From positions 66,327,253 to 66,391,252 of the forward strand of contig CM065297.1 in the NCBI GenBank assembly GCA_032871835.1: 64,000 nucleotides of DNA. Direction: 5' to 3'. How positions within the stretch are numbered: the stretch's first letter is position 1; every line of letters starts with the position of its first letter. Positions 21,951 to 33,849 of the stretch are shown here, piece after piece. The translations under genes and the position numbers were made by a program. The notes beneath the pieces are model-generated. The model was not told where the DNA came from. It did no database searches and was given only the letters and a program-made list of their open reading frames with translations. The stretch is from Dipteronia dyeriana. Its lineage: Eukaryota; Streptophyta; Magnoliopsida; Sapindales; Sapindaceae.

Positions 21951-22249
21951 CTGACTTAACCGTCTGTTTGGGGATGTCTTCATCAACCACGACCACACTG
22001 GTCGGTTCTTCTACCTTGCTTTTCCCATCTTTAGGAGATGTCTCTCTTGGGTCCTAGTCGAACCGGGTTGGTGTCTCTACATGGGCCTCCCCCTCATCCA
22101 TCTTTGGACAATCGTTTTCTTTGGAAAGTTCTATTTGCATTACATCCATCTCTGTCTTTTCCCTATATACTGCCAAGTTCCCTTTCCTTGCCTACTCTTA
22201 GGAGCTCTTCATAATACCGACTCTTTCCTATGTCGATAATTTGAATATC

Positions 22250-22560
22250 AGAGCATAGTGGCGGTGACAAGATTTGTCATGTTTAGGAAAGATCTTCCCA
22301 ATAGAGCGTTGTAAGGCCAATTTACGATAACAAAATCGAGGAGTACCGTTTACTGGTAAGGGTAGCTCCCAATCTCCACTGACAGCTTAACTGTCCTTAA
22401 GGATCTCACTTCTGCTCCTCCGAACCCTTGAACGAGATTGTCAAGGGTTGTAGATCTTTCATTTGTACCTCTAGCTAATCGAACACTCAGACATTTAGGA
22501 TATCTACCGAACCACTATTATCGATCAACACTCTTCTTACATCTATGTAACCAATACGAA
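22250..22560 (-). pseudogene. Gypsy element B: aspartic protease
   Basis: The active-site motif reads RRVLIDNGSSVDI (about 22499-22535); the family usually has LIDTGSS or LIDxGSS. The downstream protease signature (GFGGAEVRSLRTVKLSVEIG, then PYNALLGR) follows at about 22290-22440. One stop interrupts it. The enzyme cuts Gag-Pol in the particle. It lies between gag and RT in the order expected for gypsy. Confidence 0.85.
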
Positions 22561-22859
22561 CGGATACCATGATCGCATTGTTTGGTCTATCTTCAAGTCC
22601 ATGTGCATCTACCTCGAAGAATATGATCGGGTCCTAGCCTTGTTTGAGTTTTTTCTAGTCTGGGCCAACCGAGTTTACCTCCTTGTTTCTCTAGCCATCT
22701 ATTGCTTTATGAACTTCAATTATTCTTTCCAGGTAACTTCTTCCTATTTATGGTCCTCTGAAGATTGTGTTGATGGCTCCCTCATCTGAGTTTCCTCTGA
22801 GATTTTTTTTCCTGTCTTGGTCATTATTTGGGGGATCTTTTTACCGATCATCATTACCT

Positions 22860-24126
22860 TTCAAGACCACATAATTCAAGTGCCATTCTCTAATCAATTT
22901 CTCGATGTAATCCCTTAGCTAGTAGCATTTAGAGGTCACGTGACCATTTTCTTAGTGAAACCAACAGTATTTGGAGGTATCCTTTCTAGCAAAAATTATA
23001 ATTCTTTAGGGGTTTTTGTATAGACTATTGTCCACTATCACGGTCAGGATTTCTTATTGCTTTTGGACCATAGGGGTGTAGTTGGTGTATTGCCTCTTAA
23101 AAGATTTATTGCTTCTCTGATCATCATCTTTACTACCTTTCTTGCCTTTTCCAGGATTGTTCTTTTGGTCACACTTACTGTTTTCTTTTAAGTTATTATC
23201 TTTAGGTTTTTGGCCTTCTTCTGGTCAGTCGCCATGTATGAGTTTTCCCTCGTGGGCTATCTACTCTTCCATTTCCATTGCATGTCCTCTCATATCATCC
23301 ACCAAGTGTGCATAAGTAGTCGGCCCCCTCTGCCTCAAGCTGAACGACGGTTTGTTGTGCTGTAAACTATTAACAAATGTAGAAACTACCACCTCATCAC
23401 TGGGATCATGCACCTCTGATACTTATTGTGAGAATATAGTCAGGTAGTCTTTCAATTTCTCATCATTTCTTTGTCTCAATGTTGAAAAGTCGGATATAGA
23501 TTTCCTTCGCTGAACGTTCCCTATGAACTGCCTGGTAAAGGCTTGTATAAGTTCTTCGAAGTTCATTATTGATCCCCAATGATACCACCGACCACCTAAT
23601 CTCCTAGTGTCTGATGGGACATCTTGTACATAAGTACATCGTCATAATCATATTACATCATCGCACTCTGGTATCTCCACAACATGCTCTTAGGGGTCTG
23701 TGTTAGCCTTAAAAAGTTCCATGTGCGGCATCCTGAACTTCTCTAAAAAAGGTTTATCTTATAGGATCGGTGAACAGACTACTAGAATTACCAATTTATA
23801 GATTCCTGCGGCCCTACTATCGCTTTAAGGCCTTATTAGCAAAACTTCTTGCTCACCTTCTAGTTCCCCACGTTCATCAAACCTCTGATGAATGGTGAGC
23901 CCAAAAGGGTCATTGGGTACTCGTTCTTTAACTTGGGCTTCATGGTCGTATATTTGATTGCAAGGGTGGTCTCACGATGTCTGTTAGGTGAAGCTTCTTC
24001 ATCAGTCTTGGCAGATCGAGATCTCTTCCTATAACCATTGTACCTATCTTTATGGGTGCATCCGGGCCTTCTCCCATCATATCCTTCTGCATCTCCTAGT
24101 AAACTACATTCCATGTACTCCCCCAC
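22860..24126 (-). pseudogene. Gypsy element B: gag
   Basis: An 88-codon open stretch (24126-23860) with basic R/K-rich content is followed by decayed but recognisable retrotransposon gag: PFLEKFRMPHMELF (about 23710-23755), FEELIQAFTRQFIGN (about 23520-23560), TLRQRNDEKLKDYLTIFSQ (about 23425-23480) and SFSLRQRGPTTYAHLVDDM (about 23300-23350). A zinc-knuckle type C..H...GH..C block is at about 22930-22985. Multiple stops and frameshifts are present. Confidence 0.8.
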
Positions 24127-24613
24127 GCCGTGGCTATCCCGTCCCCTATTTCACTTATAGCCCTGGTCATCTTGGCAATCATATTTCTTTTATGAACTCC
24201 TTCTCTTATGATCTGCCCTATCTCCTCTAGTTTTACGGGGTGCTCCTAGGGTCACGACTACTACTTTAGAACATATCTTAGGGTCCTTGGCCACTATAGG
24301 CGTGGATAATTGATAGGGTGTGGTCAGATTTACGGTCACTATTATATTGATTCCCTACCTTGCGGCATCATCGATGACTCTCTGTAGGGAGTCTTAGACT
24401 TACCAGAATTACCCTGGAAGATTGTCTGTGGAGGTAGTCATTGTTTAGCCTATGGAAGTTGGGGTCCTGCAGGCTAAATCTCCTGGTGTTTACTAAGTCA
24501 GTGTTGTTGACACCATACGGGGTGCCACTGTCGTACGGGGATTGACTCTCGTCTCTACTATTTGCCTTGTTACTGTTTCATAAGTTTTTTTGCAAGAGTT
24601 AATGTTCTCCCTT

Positions 24614-24625
24614 CTTCTAGCGCCA
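24614..24625 (-). other. Primer binding site of gypsy element B
   Basis: Minus-strand TGGCGCTAGAAG starts 2 bp from the LTR end. PBS sequences beginning TGGCGC are usual in plant gypsy elements. I do not name the tRNA. Confidence 0.7.
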
Positions 24626-24627
24626 AT

Positions 24628-25485
24628 TGTTGACAATGATTTTTGTGATTATGTAAAACCGATCACGTGTCTAACAAAATATTATAGATTTTCATTATAG
24701 TCGTGAAAAGAATAGAAAATAAAGCATGAAAAAACCTAAATTTACATGGTAAAACCGTAAGTCAGGGAAACATCGATGCTTTCCGGTGACGATAAGAAGA
24801 AAAAACCACTATATGATAATAGTTACACATTTTTGTTCTGTCCTTGTGTAAAGAATTTTTTACTAACTCTCACAGTAGTGCTTTTAGTAATTCTTAATGT
24901 ACAAGTAAGGTAAGGTGGTGGTGTGTAATTAGGACTCATTATGTATTGAAGTAGTATTAGTCTTCCTTCCTGTTTTGCATCTCTCACATATTAAACTTCT
25001 TGCCTAATCTGGATTCTGATACCCTTAAGGAAGTTTGTTTGCTTATCAGAGCATTCTTTTAGAGATCATGTTCTAATAAGATTCATTCTTTGCTTATCCG
25101 AGCTATAATTGAATTGAACTTGACGTTGTCCATGTGTCACTCAGCCGATCATCTACTAGAATTATCTATGTGTTACTCAGGTGACCATCTATCAGACCCG
25201 ACAAAACTTCTTTTACCCCCGGCCAGTTACTTGACCCCAACCGGAGGTCTTGACCCAATAATATAGGCTATCCCGGCCGGATCATTTTTACTTTGTCAAT
25301 ATAAGTACCTTAGTTGAGTTTTTTCCACTCTACCATCTAGGTAACCTTGACCAAGTATCGTTAAGTTTCCCTTAGCCAACTCAGGTTGGTTTAGTTGGTT
25401 GGTTTTTTGTAACATGTCATCTCCAATTTCTGTGAATCTCGGTGACTATGTTAATTCATCATCCTTTCGGATTTTACTAACAACA
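24628..25485 (-). repeat. Gypsy element B: 5' LTR (858 bp)
   Basis: It is bounded on the plus strand by TGTTGACAATG and ACTAACAACA, i.e. TGTTG…CAACA termini. It matches 8476-8851 over its right 384 bp. A weak form of the shared stem-loop lies at 24744-24779. Motifs 'gaccccaaccggaggtcttgaccc' and similar CCGG words lie around 25200-25280. Confidence 0.8.
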
Positions 25486-25659
25486 ACTACGATTCAGGTC
25501 ACGGTTGTGCACCCACTTCCTAAACAGTTACAAGTCACCTCAAATTACGTAGCTCAGAAAACCGTAATCCATACGGTGAAATGAAATACTTCTTCAGTTC
25601 TTCTTAGTCTTCAAACCTCCTTTAAATACCCTCTCCAACTTCAAAACATTTTTTCACGT
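25486..25659. other. Short unassigned spacer
   Basis: About 170 bp right of the gypsy B LTR with no recognisable feature. Any target duplication of gypsy B (actac if simple) cannot be checked, because its left end is truncated. Confidence 0.3.
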
Positions 25660-25740
25660 CTCTGGGGAGTTTCACATCATTTGAGTCTCATTTGGTTCTC
25701 ATTAGGTTCACTTGGGAATATGAACCACCAAAACCTAACA
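25660..25740 (-). repeat. Element E: terminal fragment of a 3' LTR with PPT
   Basis: The last 75-80 bp (…gggaGTTTCACATCA…GGTTCACTTG…AAAACCTAACA) match 28055-28126. The right end is followed by attctcctatttggc, i.e. a minus-strand tract GCCAAATAGGAGAAT before TGTTAGG. The orientation is therefore minus and the internal region lies to the right. The left extent is not clear. Confidence 0.5.
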
Positions 25741-25825
25741 ATTCTCCTATTTGGCTTGAATTCTCAAGTCTTTGTCCAAAGCCATGACTCTTCATACCGA
25801 GAATCACTCATACCCCTTCACAAGG

Positions 25826-26702
25826 AGTTGACGTCAATTTCTGAATGTATGGAGAAAGTCAATAAGAATTCGATTTTAGCCGTGATTTCAAAGAGAGAGA
25901 GAAGGAGAAAGAAATCGGACGCAAGTTTTACGTGATAAAACTTCAATGACCGGAGAAACGTCCACGGGTGGCTGAATAATCAACCAAGCCAAAATCCACT
26001 ATTGAAAAGATTTACAACTCTCGATCTCTCTTTTTCTCTCTGTATTTCCTATATTCTCTATCTATGTTTTTGTGACGAGATTATGGGTCTATTTATATGT
26101 TTATAGAACCTTAATCCTCTTTGTACAAGTAATAAAAGATTTTTGTATTTAACTATGATTGGTTACTTGTTTGAAGTAATTTTTCTTCTTTCCTATTTCG
26201 GAGACTTGTATTGAGATCGAATGGGACTCTAGCGATGTAGTCTAGTTAGGACTTATTTCCTTATAAAGCGTAGTCTTCTTGAAGAAATAAAATTGTTGCC
26301 TGATTTAGAACTCTTTCTGTTTGGTATTCTATTCTTCTTGAATTCCTCTTTGATATGGATATCTTTGCGTACTTTAACGACTCGACTCGTATGAGCTACG
26401 TGCTGGGCTTTTTATTCTGTTTTCTTCATGTTTGTACTGAGTTGGACACGATATTAGCTGGTCCCGAATGACGTCATCTGTTTCCGAGTAGAAAATGTCA
26501 TCAACTAGCCCCGAGCATCGTTAATTGACCCCGAGTAGTATATGACGTCGGTTGACCCCGAGTAGGTTTTGTTCAATACTTGGGCTTCTCATTCTTTGGT
26601 GATGTCTTGTAGGATATTTTCTGAATTCCTATTGGATGTCCGCCTAGCAATTCTATCCTCTTTGTCAATGACGTGTACGTCTAATAAAATTTTCATACGA
26701 CA
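25826..26702 (-). repeat. Solo LTR of the Tat family, CAAGG duplication
   Basis: The 877 bp segment matches the LTR at 56584-57455 from its TTGACGTC start to its ATGACGTGTA…AAATTTTCATA end. It is flanked by perfect 5 bp duplications CAAGG at 25821-25825 and 26703-26707, with no internal domain on either side. It is therefore a solo LTR left by LTR-LTR recombination. The first base of the LTR is changed (TG to AG). TATA box on the minus strand at about 26090-26098; stem-loop at 25930-25968. Confidence 0.9.
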
Positions 26703-26830
26703 CAAGGTATAACTACTTAAGAACGAACCATCCTAAGATTTTTTTTTGTGTTCGTTGTTTCGCCACCATGACGAAAATAAAAAGTTGATATTATGATGCA
26801 ACTCCTCACGTTAGATTTACAGGGAGTTCG

Positions 26831-27058
26831 TTAGCCTTCAACATCCTTGTCCACCAACACACCTTGCATCACTTTCTGACCAATATCCATGTGCAACCTA
26901 TGGACCACCAACATGTCATCTTCCATGGCTAGTGGATAAACCTGCCAAAAAGATAAACTTGTCCTTGCACCACCGAATCCGGTGAAAGGCTTGATGTTAG
27001 TATAGGGAGTGCATTGCCGAACAAGCCCTATACCATACCAGAGATTTTTTTTTTTCAT
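26831..27058 (-). CDS. Unidentified 75-aa open frame inside element E
   Basis: The minus-strand frame from ATG 27058 to a stop at about 26831 encodes a protein with no motif I recognise. Part of it reads FTGFGGARTSLSFWQVYPLA, and it ends in DKDVEG. A TTTTTGGCAG/G boundary near 26935 would fit a splice acceptor. It lies between the two LTR ends of a small element, where a captured host-gene exon would be possible. It may equally be a chance frame. No function assigned. Confidence 0.25.
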   Translation of the reverse strand: MKKKNLWYGIGLVRQCTPYTNIKPFTGFGGARTSLSFWQVYPLAMEDDMLVVHRLHMDIGQKVMQGVLVDKDVEG

Positions 27059-27320
27059 TCAAGTGTTTTTTTATCATCTTGTGTAAACAAGATTGGATCT
27101 CCATGACTTGCCGTATTTCCTCCATCAATATTCTTCTTTGCATCAAACCCTACTGATTTCGAAACCTCTTTCAAGACGTATCTCCTTTGTTAAACCCATA
27201 CTCAGTAACGATGAATCATCATCCCAATACAACCATGTCCTCCATAAGATCTCCTATAAATACTTGACACCGTCATCGCCAATCGTGGATCTAATTCCAT
27301 TTTTTGGAAATTTGAATCGA
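27059..27320. other. Internal region of element E, nothing recognised
   Basis: AT-rich sequence with a poly(T) run at 27047-27055 just to its left and a plus-strand open stretch 27093-27323 without homology. It may be part of the same captured or non-coding internal domain as 26831-27058. Confidence 0.3.
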
Positions 27321-28126
27321 TGAATGTGGAATCGAAATGTCTAATATTTGCTCTTAACTCATAGCAATTAACTTCTATAGCATAAAAAACAAGATGAGAA
27401 AAAATATAAACCAGTCACAAAACAAAAGATATACGTGGAAACCCTAAATCAAGGAAAAACCATGGGTCGTCAGGACGATAGAGAAAGTTTCACTATATGA
27501 AAAATTAACACAACCATATACTCTATGATTCTCTCTCTCATAACCCAAACCCCAAACTAGTGAGCCTTACCATTCCCCTTGCTCACAACCGAGCTTTATA
27601 TTATAGCTCTCAGCTCACAATGCTCACAGGGTCCTCCCCTGAGTACACCCCCTCCAGGAATATCTCCATATGTCTCCCCTGAATATCACCCATAGATTTA
27701 TCCTATAGATCCCTTGACATTCCCCAGATCCCTCCCCATATATTCTAAGGAGTGAACCCCTAGGTCCACCAACTCTCTAATGTTACAGGTGTTTATTAAC
27801 ACCACACAAAATAACCTAGTTACAAGGTTCTATTTATACTAGTTACTGAGAGCTTAGACTAACAAGGAAATCTATCTCCTACACGTACAAGACGTTCTTG
27901 TTCCATATAAATACTATTTCCTTTTATGACAACAATTCTTGCAAAGGGAAATCATTTTCCGTCAAGCATAAGAAATTCCAAAAGAATTACTTTCCTTTTC
28001 CTTTTCCACTGAAGATTTCCCGCTCTACCATGTTTATGATTCACTACGTTTCGGGAAGTTTCACATCAGTTGAGTCTCGTTTGGTTCTCAATAGGTTCAC
28101 TTGAGAATACGAGTCAAAACCTAACA
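27320..28126 (-). repeat. Element E: probable 5' LTR (about 0.8 kb)
   Basis: It contains the conserved LTR stem-loop at 27433-27466 and ends in AAAACCTAACA at 28126, matching the end of the fragment at 25740. The left boundary is estimated from the usual distance between stem-loop and LTR end; no clear PBS is visible. If correct, element E is small (about 2.5 kb without the solo LTR) and lacks gag-pol. Confidence 0.45.
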
Positions 28127-28624
28127 TTGACTGTCCTCTAATATATTTACTCATTAAAAAACCAAAGCTGAGGGAATTGGAGGTTATTCAAACGTTAATT
28201 AATATATTTAGTTCAATTTTTTTTGTAAAGGTGTAATATTGTACAGTCCAAAAAATGTAATCCAAAATTCAACTAAATATTGCGTCAAGTGAATTTTAAA
28301 AATTTTGTAATCTAGATTCCTAGAGTCTGAGCTTGCTACATAACTTTGTCATACTTGGAAATTATATCCAATCAGTGTTTTATGATGGATTCGCATACTT
28401 TTTTTACACATACTACATACCAGTAAATAGAGTAAAATTTAAGGACAGTGATTATGATTCAACTGGAGAAAGTATTATAATTTATCGACTCTCAAGTTTG
28501 CCATAAATTTCAAAGGAAAGTAATGCAATGTAATTTTTATAATTAAATCTGTTGATTATTATTATTACGATTAATAATAAACATGTAATAAAAAAAATAA
28601 AGTATTCAAATTAATACTTTTTAC
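28127..28624. other. AT-rich spacer without recognised features
   Basis: About 500 bp of AT-rich sequence with no open frame of note and no repeat terminus seen. Confidence 0.4.
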
Positions 28625-29080
28625 CGTTAGAAATCCGAAACGTACGGCGGAAGCGGGTTCGTGAACGGGTTGTATCACTGGTCGAAGAATGATCACAGAT
28701 TCTGGAATCCGAAAAGTTCCCTCAAATCACCGTGCATATTGTTGTCATCAGAAAAGACCACCAAAATAGAAACATTATGTAATATAACATACTCTGATAT
28801 TGTACGCTCTGAGAAACTTAGATGAGATGAATAATCAATAGCACACTTTGCTATTTATAGGGTCCAGACTTCTATTTAGATGGATTCTGTTATTCAAATT
28901 TAATTATTATTTAAATTTAATATCTTAATAATCCATTTAACCCTTTATCTGATCAGTTTAAATTTAACTCAATTATCATTATCTCTGATAATTTGAATTC
29001 AAACTTTTAGGTTGTTTAATGCATATCAGTAGTTTTCAATTAATTAACTGATATAACCACTTGAGCGTATTTTTCTAACA
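28625..29080 (-). repeat. Copia element F: 3' LTR (about 456 bp)
   Basis: The minus strand starts TGTTAGAAAAATACGCTC at 29080 and ends …GGATTTCTAACG at 28625, giving near-matching 9 bp termini (TGTTAGAAA / TTTCTAACr). A tract GTGCGAGTGGAAGA (29081-29094) lies directly inside the right end. The orientation is minus with the internal domain to the right. Confidence 0.7.
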
Positions 29081-29094
29081 TCTTCCACTCGCAC

Positions 29095-30700
29095 AAGTGG
29101 AACAATGTAAACTTTACAGAGCCAAGTTTCTCAAACTTTTGGGTCTAATCATAGATTGTTCATACAAGCAAACGCACAGTGTGATCGATGAACAATTTTT
29201 CCAACTATATTGGAGCACGCAATTTGATATCTCATATATCAACTTTATTGTTCATGTGTATCCCATATTTAATTTTCATTCATTACTCCAAGTTTTATAA
29301 ACCCCTTTGTATACAAAGCTATGTCTGACTATTTTAAATTTCTATGTACTCACAATTGTATTCTTGTCTATCATAGACAATACAATTGGTCAACCGGTGA
29401 GTACAAAAATTTATGAAGAAACATTAAATCTTCCATCAAATACTTGTATCTCAGTTTCAAACTAATTTCTATACTAGTCGTGTCTCATAGACCGAATAGT
29501 ATCATAGCCATAGAAAAACACACTAAAGAAGTTTGATACAAAGTCAATGGTTACAAGGACACCATTTGAGGTTGTATCAATCCTCAAGGAACTTACACAA
29601 TGAAGGAGCAGGGATTTACTCACTCATTTTCCTTGATTGTCACATAGCACATGTTGTATGAGGCACGTGCTACAGTGAATTTCATTCTTTACAAAGAATG
29701 CGCATGTCTAAATCAATATTCACTATACAAATCTTAGTTCAGTCGCTATCGAGCGCCTAACCTTAGTCCTTAAAAGCTCACTTACTATAAGCATCATTTA
29801 AGATCACACATCTAGCTTAATCAGATTTGATGATTATAGGGTATATCATGATCGGTTCTAAAATTACAAAAATTTAAAACGAACCTTATCTTGACCCAGT
29901 AGAGGCAAAATACTTTTATATATAAGATCTATGAGAATAAAACTTCCACTTTAATATTCTCTATATATGTGTCTCATCTTGGCATCTAAGGCGACCACAC
30001 ATATAAAAATGCCGGTCTCAACCTGACGCCACATTTCTATCAACTTATATGTGTAATTATGCTAGCATAATTAGTAGTTTCCCATACTTTTAAGGTATGT
30101 CATGACCCTAATGACAACATTTTAAAGTTTCAGTATAGGATTATATTGGTATTCACTCACCAATCTTATGGCATAACTGATATTGGGCCATGTACACATC
30201 ACAAATGTGCATTAGACTATATGGTACTAACACGAAGAACTTATCATCAATTTCTTAATATTATAGAGTTTAAGGGCACATATCGAGGCTAAGAGTTTGT
30301 GATTTTTTAATAAGAGTATCTATGAGCTTATAATTGCTCTTTTCCAATCCCTTAAGAATCCTTCTAACATATAACTCTAGTGACAGAGATAGAAATTTTA
30401 TTAAGTAAGTTCAATCAACTTACAATTCTAATATATAAGTGACTTTGCTCATATATCAAATTTCAATCAAATTAGAGAATAACTATTTCATTGTGGTTTT
30501 ACAAACTCTTTATTATTTGTAGCCCAAACATATCGCTCACATATAAAGATAATATCAAAATTATCTTCAACCCCGTTTGATGTAAATATGGCTTTCTTAA
30601 GTCGTCATGAATCTATAAGACATTACAACTCGATAAAATCAAAGATACCATTTTCTAGAGGATTGTTTCAAACTATATAATAACCGTGTAAGAAAGCATT
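29095..30700 (-). other. Copia element F: decayed region between PPT and RT
   Basis: RNase H should lie here, but no motif is readable. The sequence is AT-rich with many indels. Weak RT-like pieces may occur near 30600-30700. I see no other feature. Confidence 0.3.
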
Positions 30701-30765
30701 CTTATGCACTTGTGGCCTTTTGAAACAAAAAAAAAATTAGGTTGTTCCATGTAAATTTCTTTCTC

Positions 30766-31060
30766 TTAGTCTCCACTGAGAAATACAATCATTACATACA
30801 TATGATGTAATTTCAGGTTTATATGTGCGACGAGTGTTAGACTAAGGCATATGGAAGAAAACTTTTCTTCAAGAGAAAAAGTTTCTTCATTTGTGACTAA
30901 TCGTGCCTGATACCTCTCATTAGTGTTATTCGCCTTGCGTATGGTATGTGGAACCCATTTCTTCACAATGGTATGACGACCGGGCCGTAAGTCAATCAAG
31001 TCTCAGACCTCATTACTTTTTCCAGACTCCATCTCTTCTTCTATTACTTTCATTCATAAT
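30766..31060 (-). pseudogene. Copia element F: reverse transcriptase N-terminal fragment
   Basis: The minus frame 30999-30766 reads IDLRPGRHTIVKKWVPHTIR, then ERYQARLVTNEETFSLEEKF and a VAHINLKLHHMYV segment. This is the copia RT start (W-x-L-V-D-L-P-G-K…ERYKARLV…H-x-M-D-V). The Asp of the first catalytic box is lost. The linker with an M-x-S-G-K-S-N-E-V remnant lies upstream to about 31060. Confidence 0.75.
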
Positions 31061-31192
31061 TTCTTAGTATATGAAGTGATAGCCTAATTCAAAAAACCTT
31101 GGCTCATCACTATCAAGTGAAGCAATTATAAAATCCTCCCTTTCAATCTCCAAAAGATGACACGGGATAATTTAACAATTATTTTGATGAGT

Positions 31193-31420
31193 TGGTAAAT
31201 TATCATGGTGGTTGATTCAACAGTCATTTCACTCCCACTAGGGGTGGAAGATCTATGTAGACCACTCCCACTAGAGATTAAGGATCCAATTAGATCCCAA
31301 TTTACCTGGTAAATTAACATGGTGGCTAATTCAATAGCTATTCCACTCCCACTAGGGATGTAAGATCCATGTAGACCACTCCCGCTAGGGATGGAGGATC
31401 CAACTAGATCCTAATTTACA
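31193..31420 (-). repeat. Two 114 bp tandem units in the integrase-RT linker of copia F
   Basis: Units start at 31193 and 31307 with TGGTAAATTA(A/T)CATGGTGG. Each unit contains two further copies of a 33 bp subunit (ccactcccactaggg…), so the period is a multiple of three. On the minus strand it reads as repeated S-G-S-G-L-H peptides. It lies in the linker of a decayed pol. Confidence 0.75.
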
Positions 31421-33849
31421 TTTACTCATGTATTAACACAGATCATCTAATTTATAAAATCAGATATCTATATCAATTCCATCTCTACAAGGAAATTCAT
31501 TCTCTTAAATAATGACATCTTGTGATTCTAATTTAGTCGCGCTTCCATTTGATGGTACACCAGTGTTTATATATCCTTTGGAATGCATAAAGTATAAAAT
31601 AAAGATACACTTTCTCTTCTTGCATCCATTTTCTCATTTCTATGAGATGGATTATAAACATAATCTACATACCCCCATGGTTGCAGATTAATCAGACCAA
31701 GTTATATACCTATCCAAACCTCATAAGACGTGGAAGTGTTTAGTAGAACAAGATTAAGCATTTAGACAACAATCAATTAACATATCTTCTACTACGATAC
31801 TAGAAGATTTACTTGTGACATCATAGACCTAACCATTTACAACAATTATAAAGTACCTTGTGAATATAATTAGCTAGAATAATATTCATATAGTCTTTAT
31901 AATTATTATTGATAACTTGAATCAAGGATGACATCTGCAAAGACTAAATTCAGTTAGATCTCGAATGTATATTAGAACAATATGGGGTAAAAAAAAAAAA
32001 ATACCCTGCAAACCCAGTTTGTAGGTGCACAATTTCAAAAAAATGTTTTCACATATATACCCATTTTCTCTGTTAACCTAACTTTACTCCAAATATGCTT
32101 TGTAGTTTCTTGTTAAATGGTCTATTTTCACTTATCTATAATCGTCAAAGGGCGTGATTTAGAAAGAATACACCTATCTAAAAACTTAAGCATAACTTAA
32201 TTAACATATTTAAGAGTTTTACTCTTTTCGACACAATGCCTACACGAGCAAAAATGACCCAACTTGTTACCAATTGCAACAAGATAATTTAGTCTTGTCC
32301 TTCCTCAATTTAGAACCCATGTTCCTCTAGCATATTTCAATCTAAGATTTATTGTGTCTATGACTAGATCCTCTTCACTTTTTGGAAATATCTATTTCCA
32401 GTAATTCGTTGAAAACTAAAAGTTTTGTGCAAATTAAAATATGTCATATAAAATTTGGCTTGAAGTCTAAGCTGCAACAAAGTGTTCATAATATGTCATA
32501 TAAGAATGGCTAGAAGTCTAAGTCGAGTCTAAGCGCTCATAACATGTCATATAAAATTAGCTGGAAGTCTAAGCTACCTCTAAGTGCTCATCTTCCACTA
32601 CCAAAACATTGCATGCATCAGATTAATTTTTTATATGTTCCAACTATTAGAAGAGACCAGATCATTTAGTTCATGATCTTGTTTTATATCTTTATTGAAG
32701 GCTGCCACTTATTGTGATTCTGGTGCCTCCTATAAGTGCTCAAAACTTGATACTGAAACTACTAAAATTTTGGTATTCAAAATACTACCAAAATTGTCGT
32801 TCAAGCAAAACCCTTAAAGGAAAGCCACATCACTTAAACCCTTATGTACTTATCAAACACACATATGAGGTCACTATTCAAGCTACTCAGCAATATAATG
32901 TGAGTAATTTAAATTTTAGCATGATAAACAACCTTCACATCTTGTATGTCAAACAAAAGTATTATGCCGAGGTTCAATCATAGTCCGTGTTACAATCTCA
33001 AAAGTCTCTTGCTCCTTAAAGATTACAGAATCTTATTGTGTTAAATCTCATAGATTTTACAATTTAGTTTATCACTTTCAATTTGGCCACAATGTTTTAG
33101 ATATAAAAGTTATATCTTATACAAGCTAGGTAGAGACATGCAATCAACAATACAAGCATATTAATTTCCAAAAAAATGCATACATTTAATTTTAACGCAA
33201 ACACAAACCGAAAACATGATAAAATAATTTATGGAGCAAAATTGAAAATTCATTGAGGCTTCTAACCATCATATGTTTCCAAAAATTTAATTATCATAAA
33301 TTTAGTAATTTGAGCAAAATTCTAATTCTAATGTTGTACTTAACAATTTAGATATTCTCATTGTTTGGTGATCATACAAAAAAAAAAGAATACGAAGCAC
33401 AAGTCCCCAAAAATATTTTAAGGATCAAACCAATTTAATCTTGACAATACACATAGCTGGAAACGACATCTAAGTAGTTGCAGTTGAAAATCTTTAAATA
33501 GCAAACTATAAAAAAAATGTAGCAAAATCATATTAATCACCTAAAATGTTTATTATTTTGTAATCTAGTACCTAAAATTATTCAGATAGAGAATAAGAAG
33601 AATTTAGTTGCAACAGTTGGAATAAAATAGCTTAAGTGAAAAACATAATTTTTTTATTAATTTACAATTTCCAACCTAAAATCTTGAAGGGTGACAAAAA
33701 TAATATAAGAGGTCAAATTGAATAATTACTAATAAACAAACTATTTAGAATAAAGAAATGTGTTAATATAAGATAAATATTTTAAAGGAAAATTTTCTTT
33801 CTTTTTCTGTATTAGAAGTTAAAATTAAGGATGGAAAATAGATTATTTT
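31421..33849 (-). other. Copia element F: upstream decayed region and spacer
   Basis: Between 31421 and about 32000 the minus strand still has short integrase-linker-like pieces but no motif I would defend. A poly(A) run lies at 31988-31999. After about 32600 I see only AT-rich sequence; the plus-strand frame 32714-32983 has no recognisable content. The 5' LTR of element F was not located. Confidence 0.3.
32441..32592. repeat. 51 bp minisatellite, three units
   Basis: Units begin with ATGTCATATAA at 32441, 32493 and 32544 and end in gTGCTCATA-like phrases; each contains 'gGCT(t/a)GAAGTCTAAG'. The units have diverged by several substitutions each. Confidence 0.85.

Larger units (their letters stand above)
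8476..25485 (-). mobile_element. Gypsy element B (Tat-type), minus strand, split by nested insertions
   Basis: A PBS-flanked 5' LTR (24628-25485), gag, protease and RT start lie on the right. A PPT-flanked 3' LTR (8476-8851) and the start of an antisense ORF lie on the left. All are in the order and orientation expected of one minus-strand Tat element. About 12 kb between 9586 and 21617 is other material (Sirevirus LTRs, copia C, unassigned DNA). RT box C onward, RNase H and integrase are missing. The two LTR ends share termini TGTTG/CAACA (one changed base at the left copy). That both halves are one insertion is inference; they could be two copies of one family. Confidence 0.6.
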
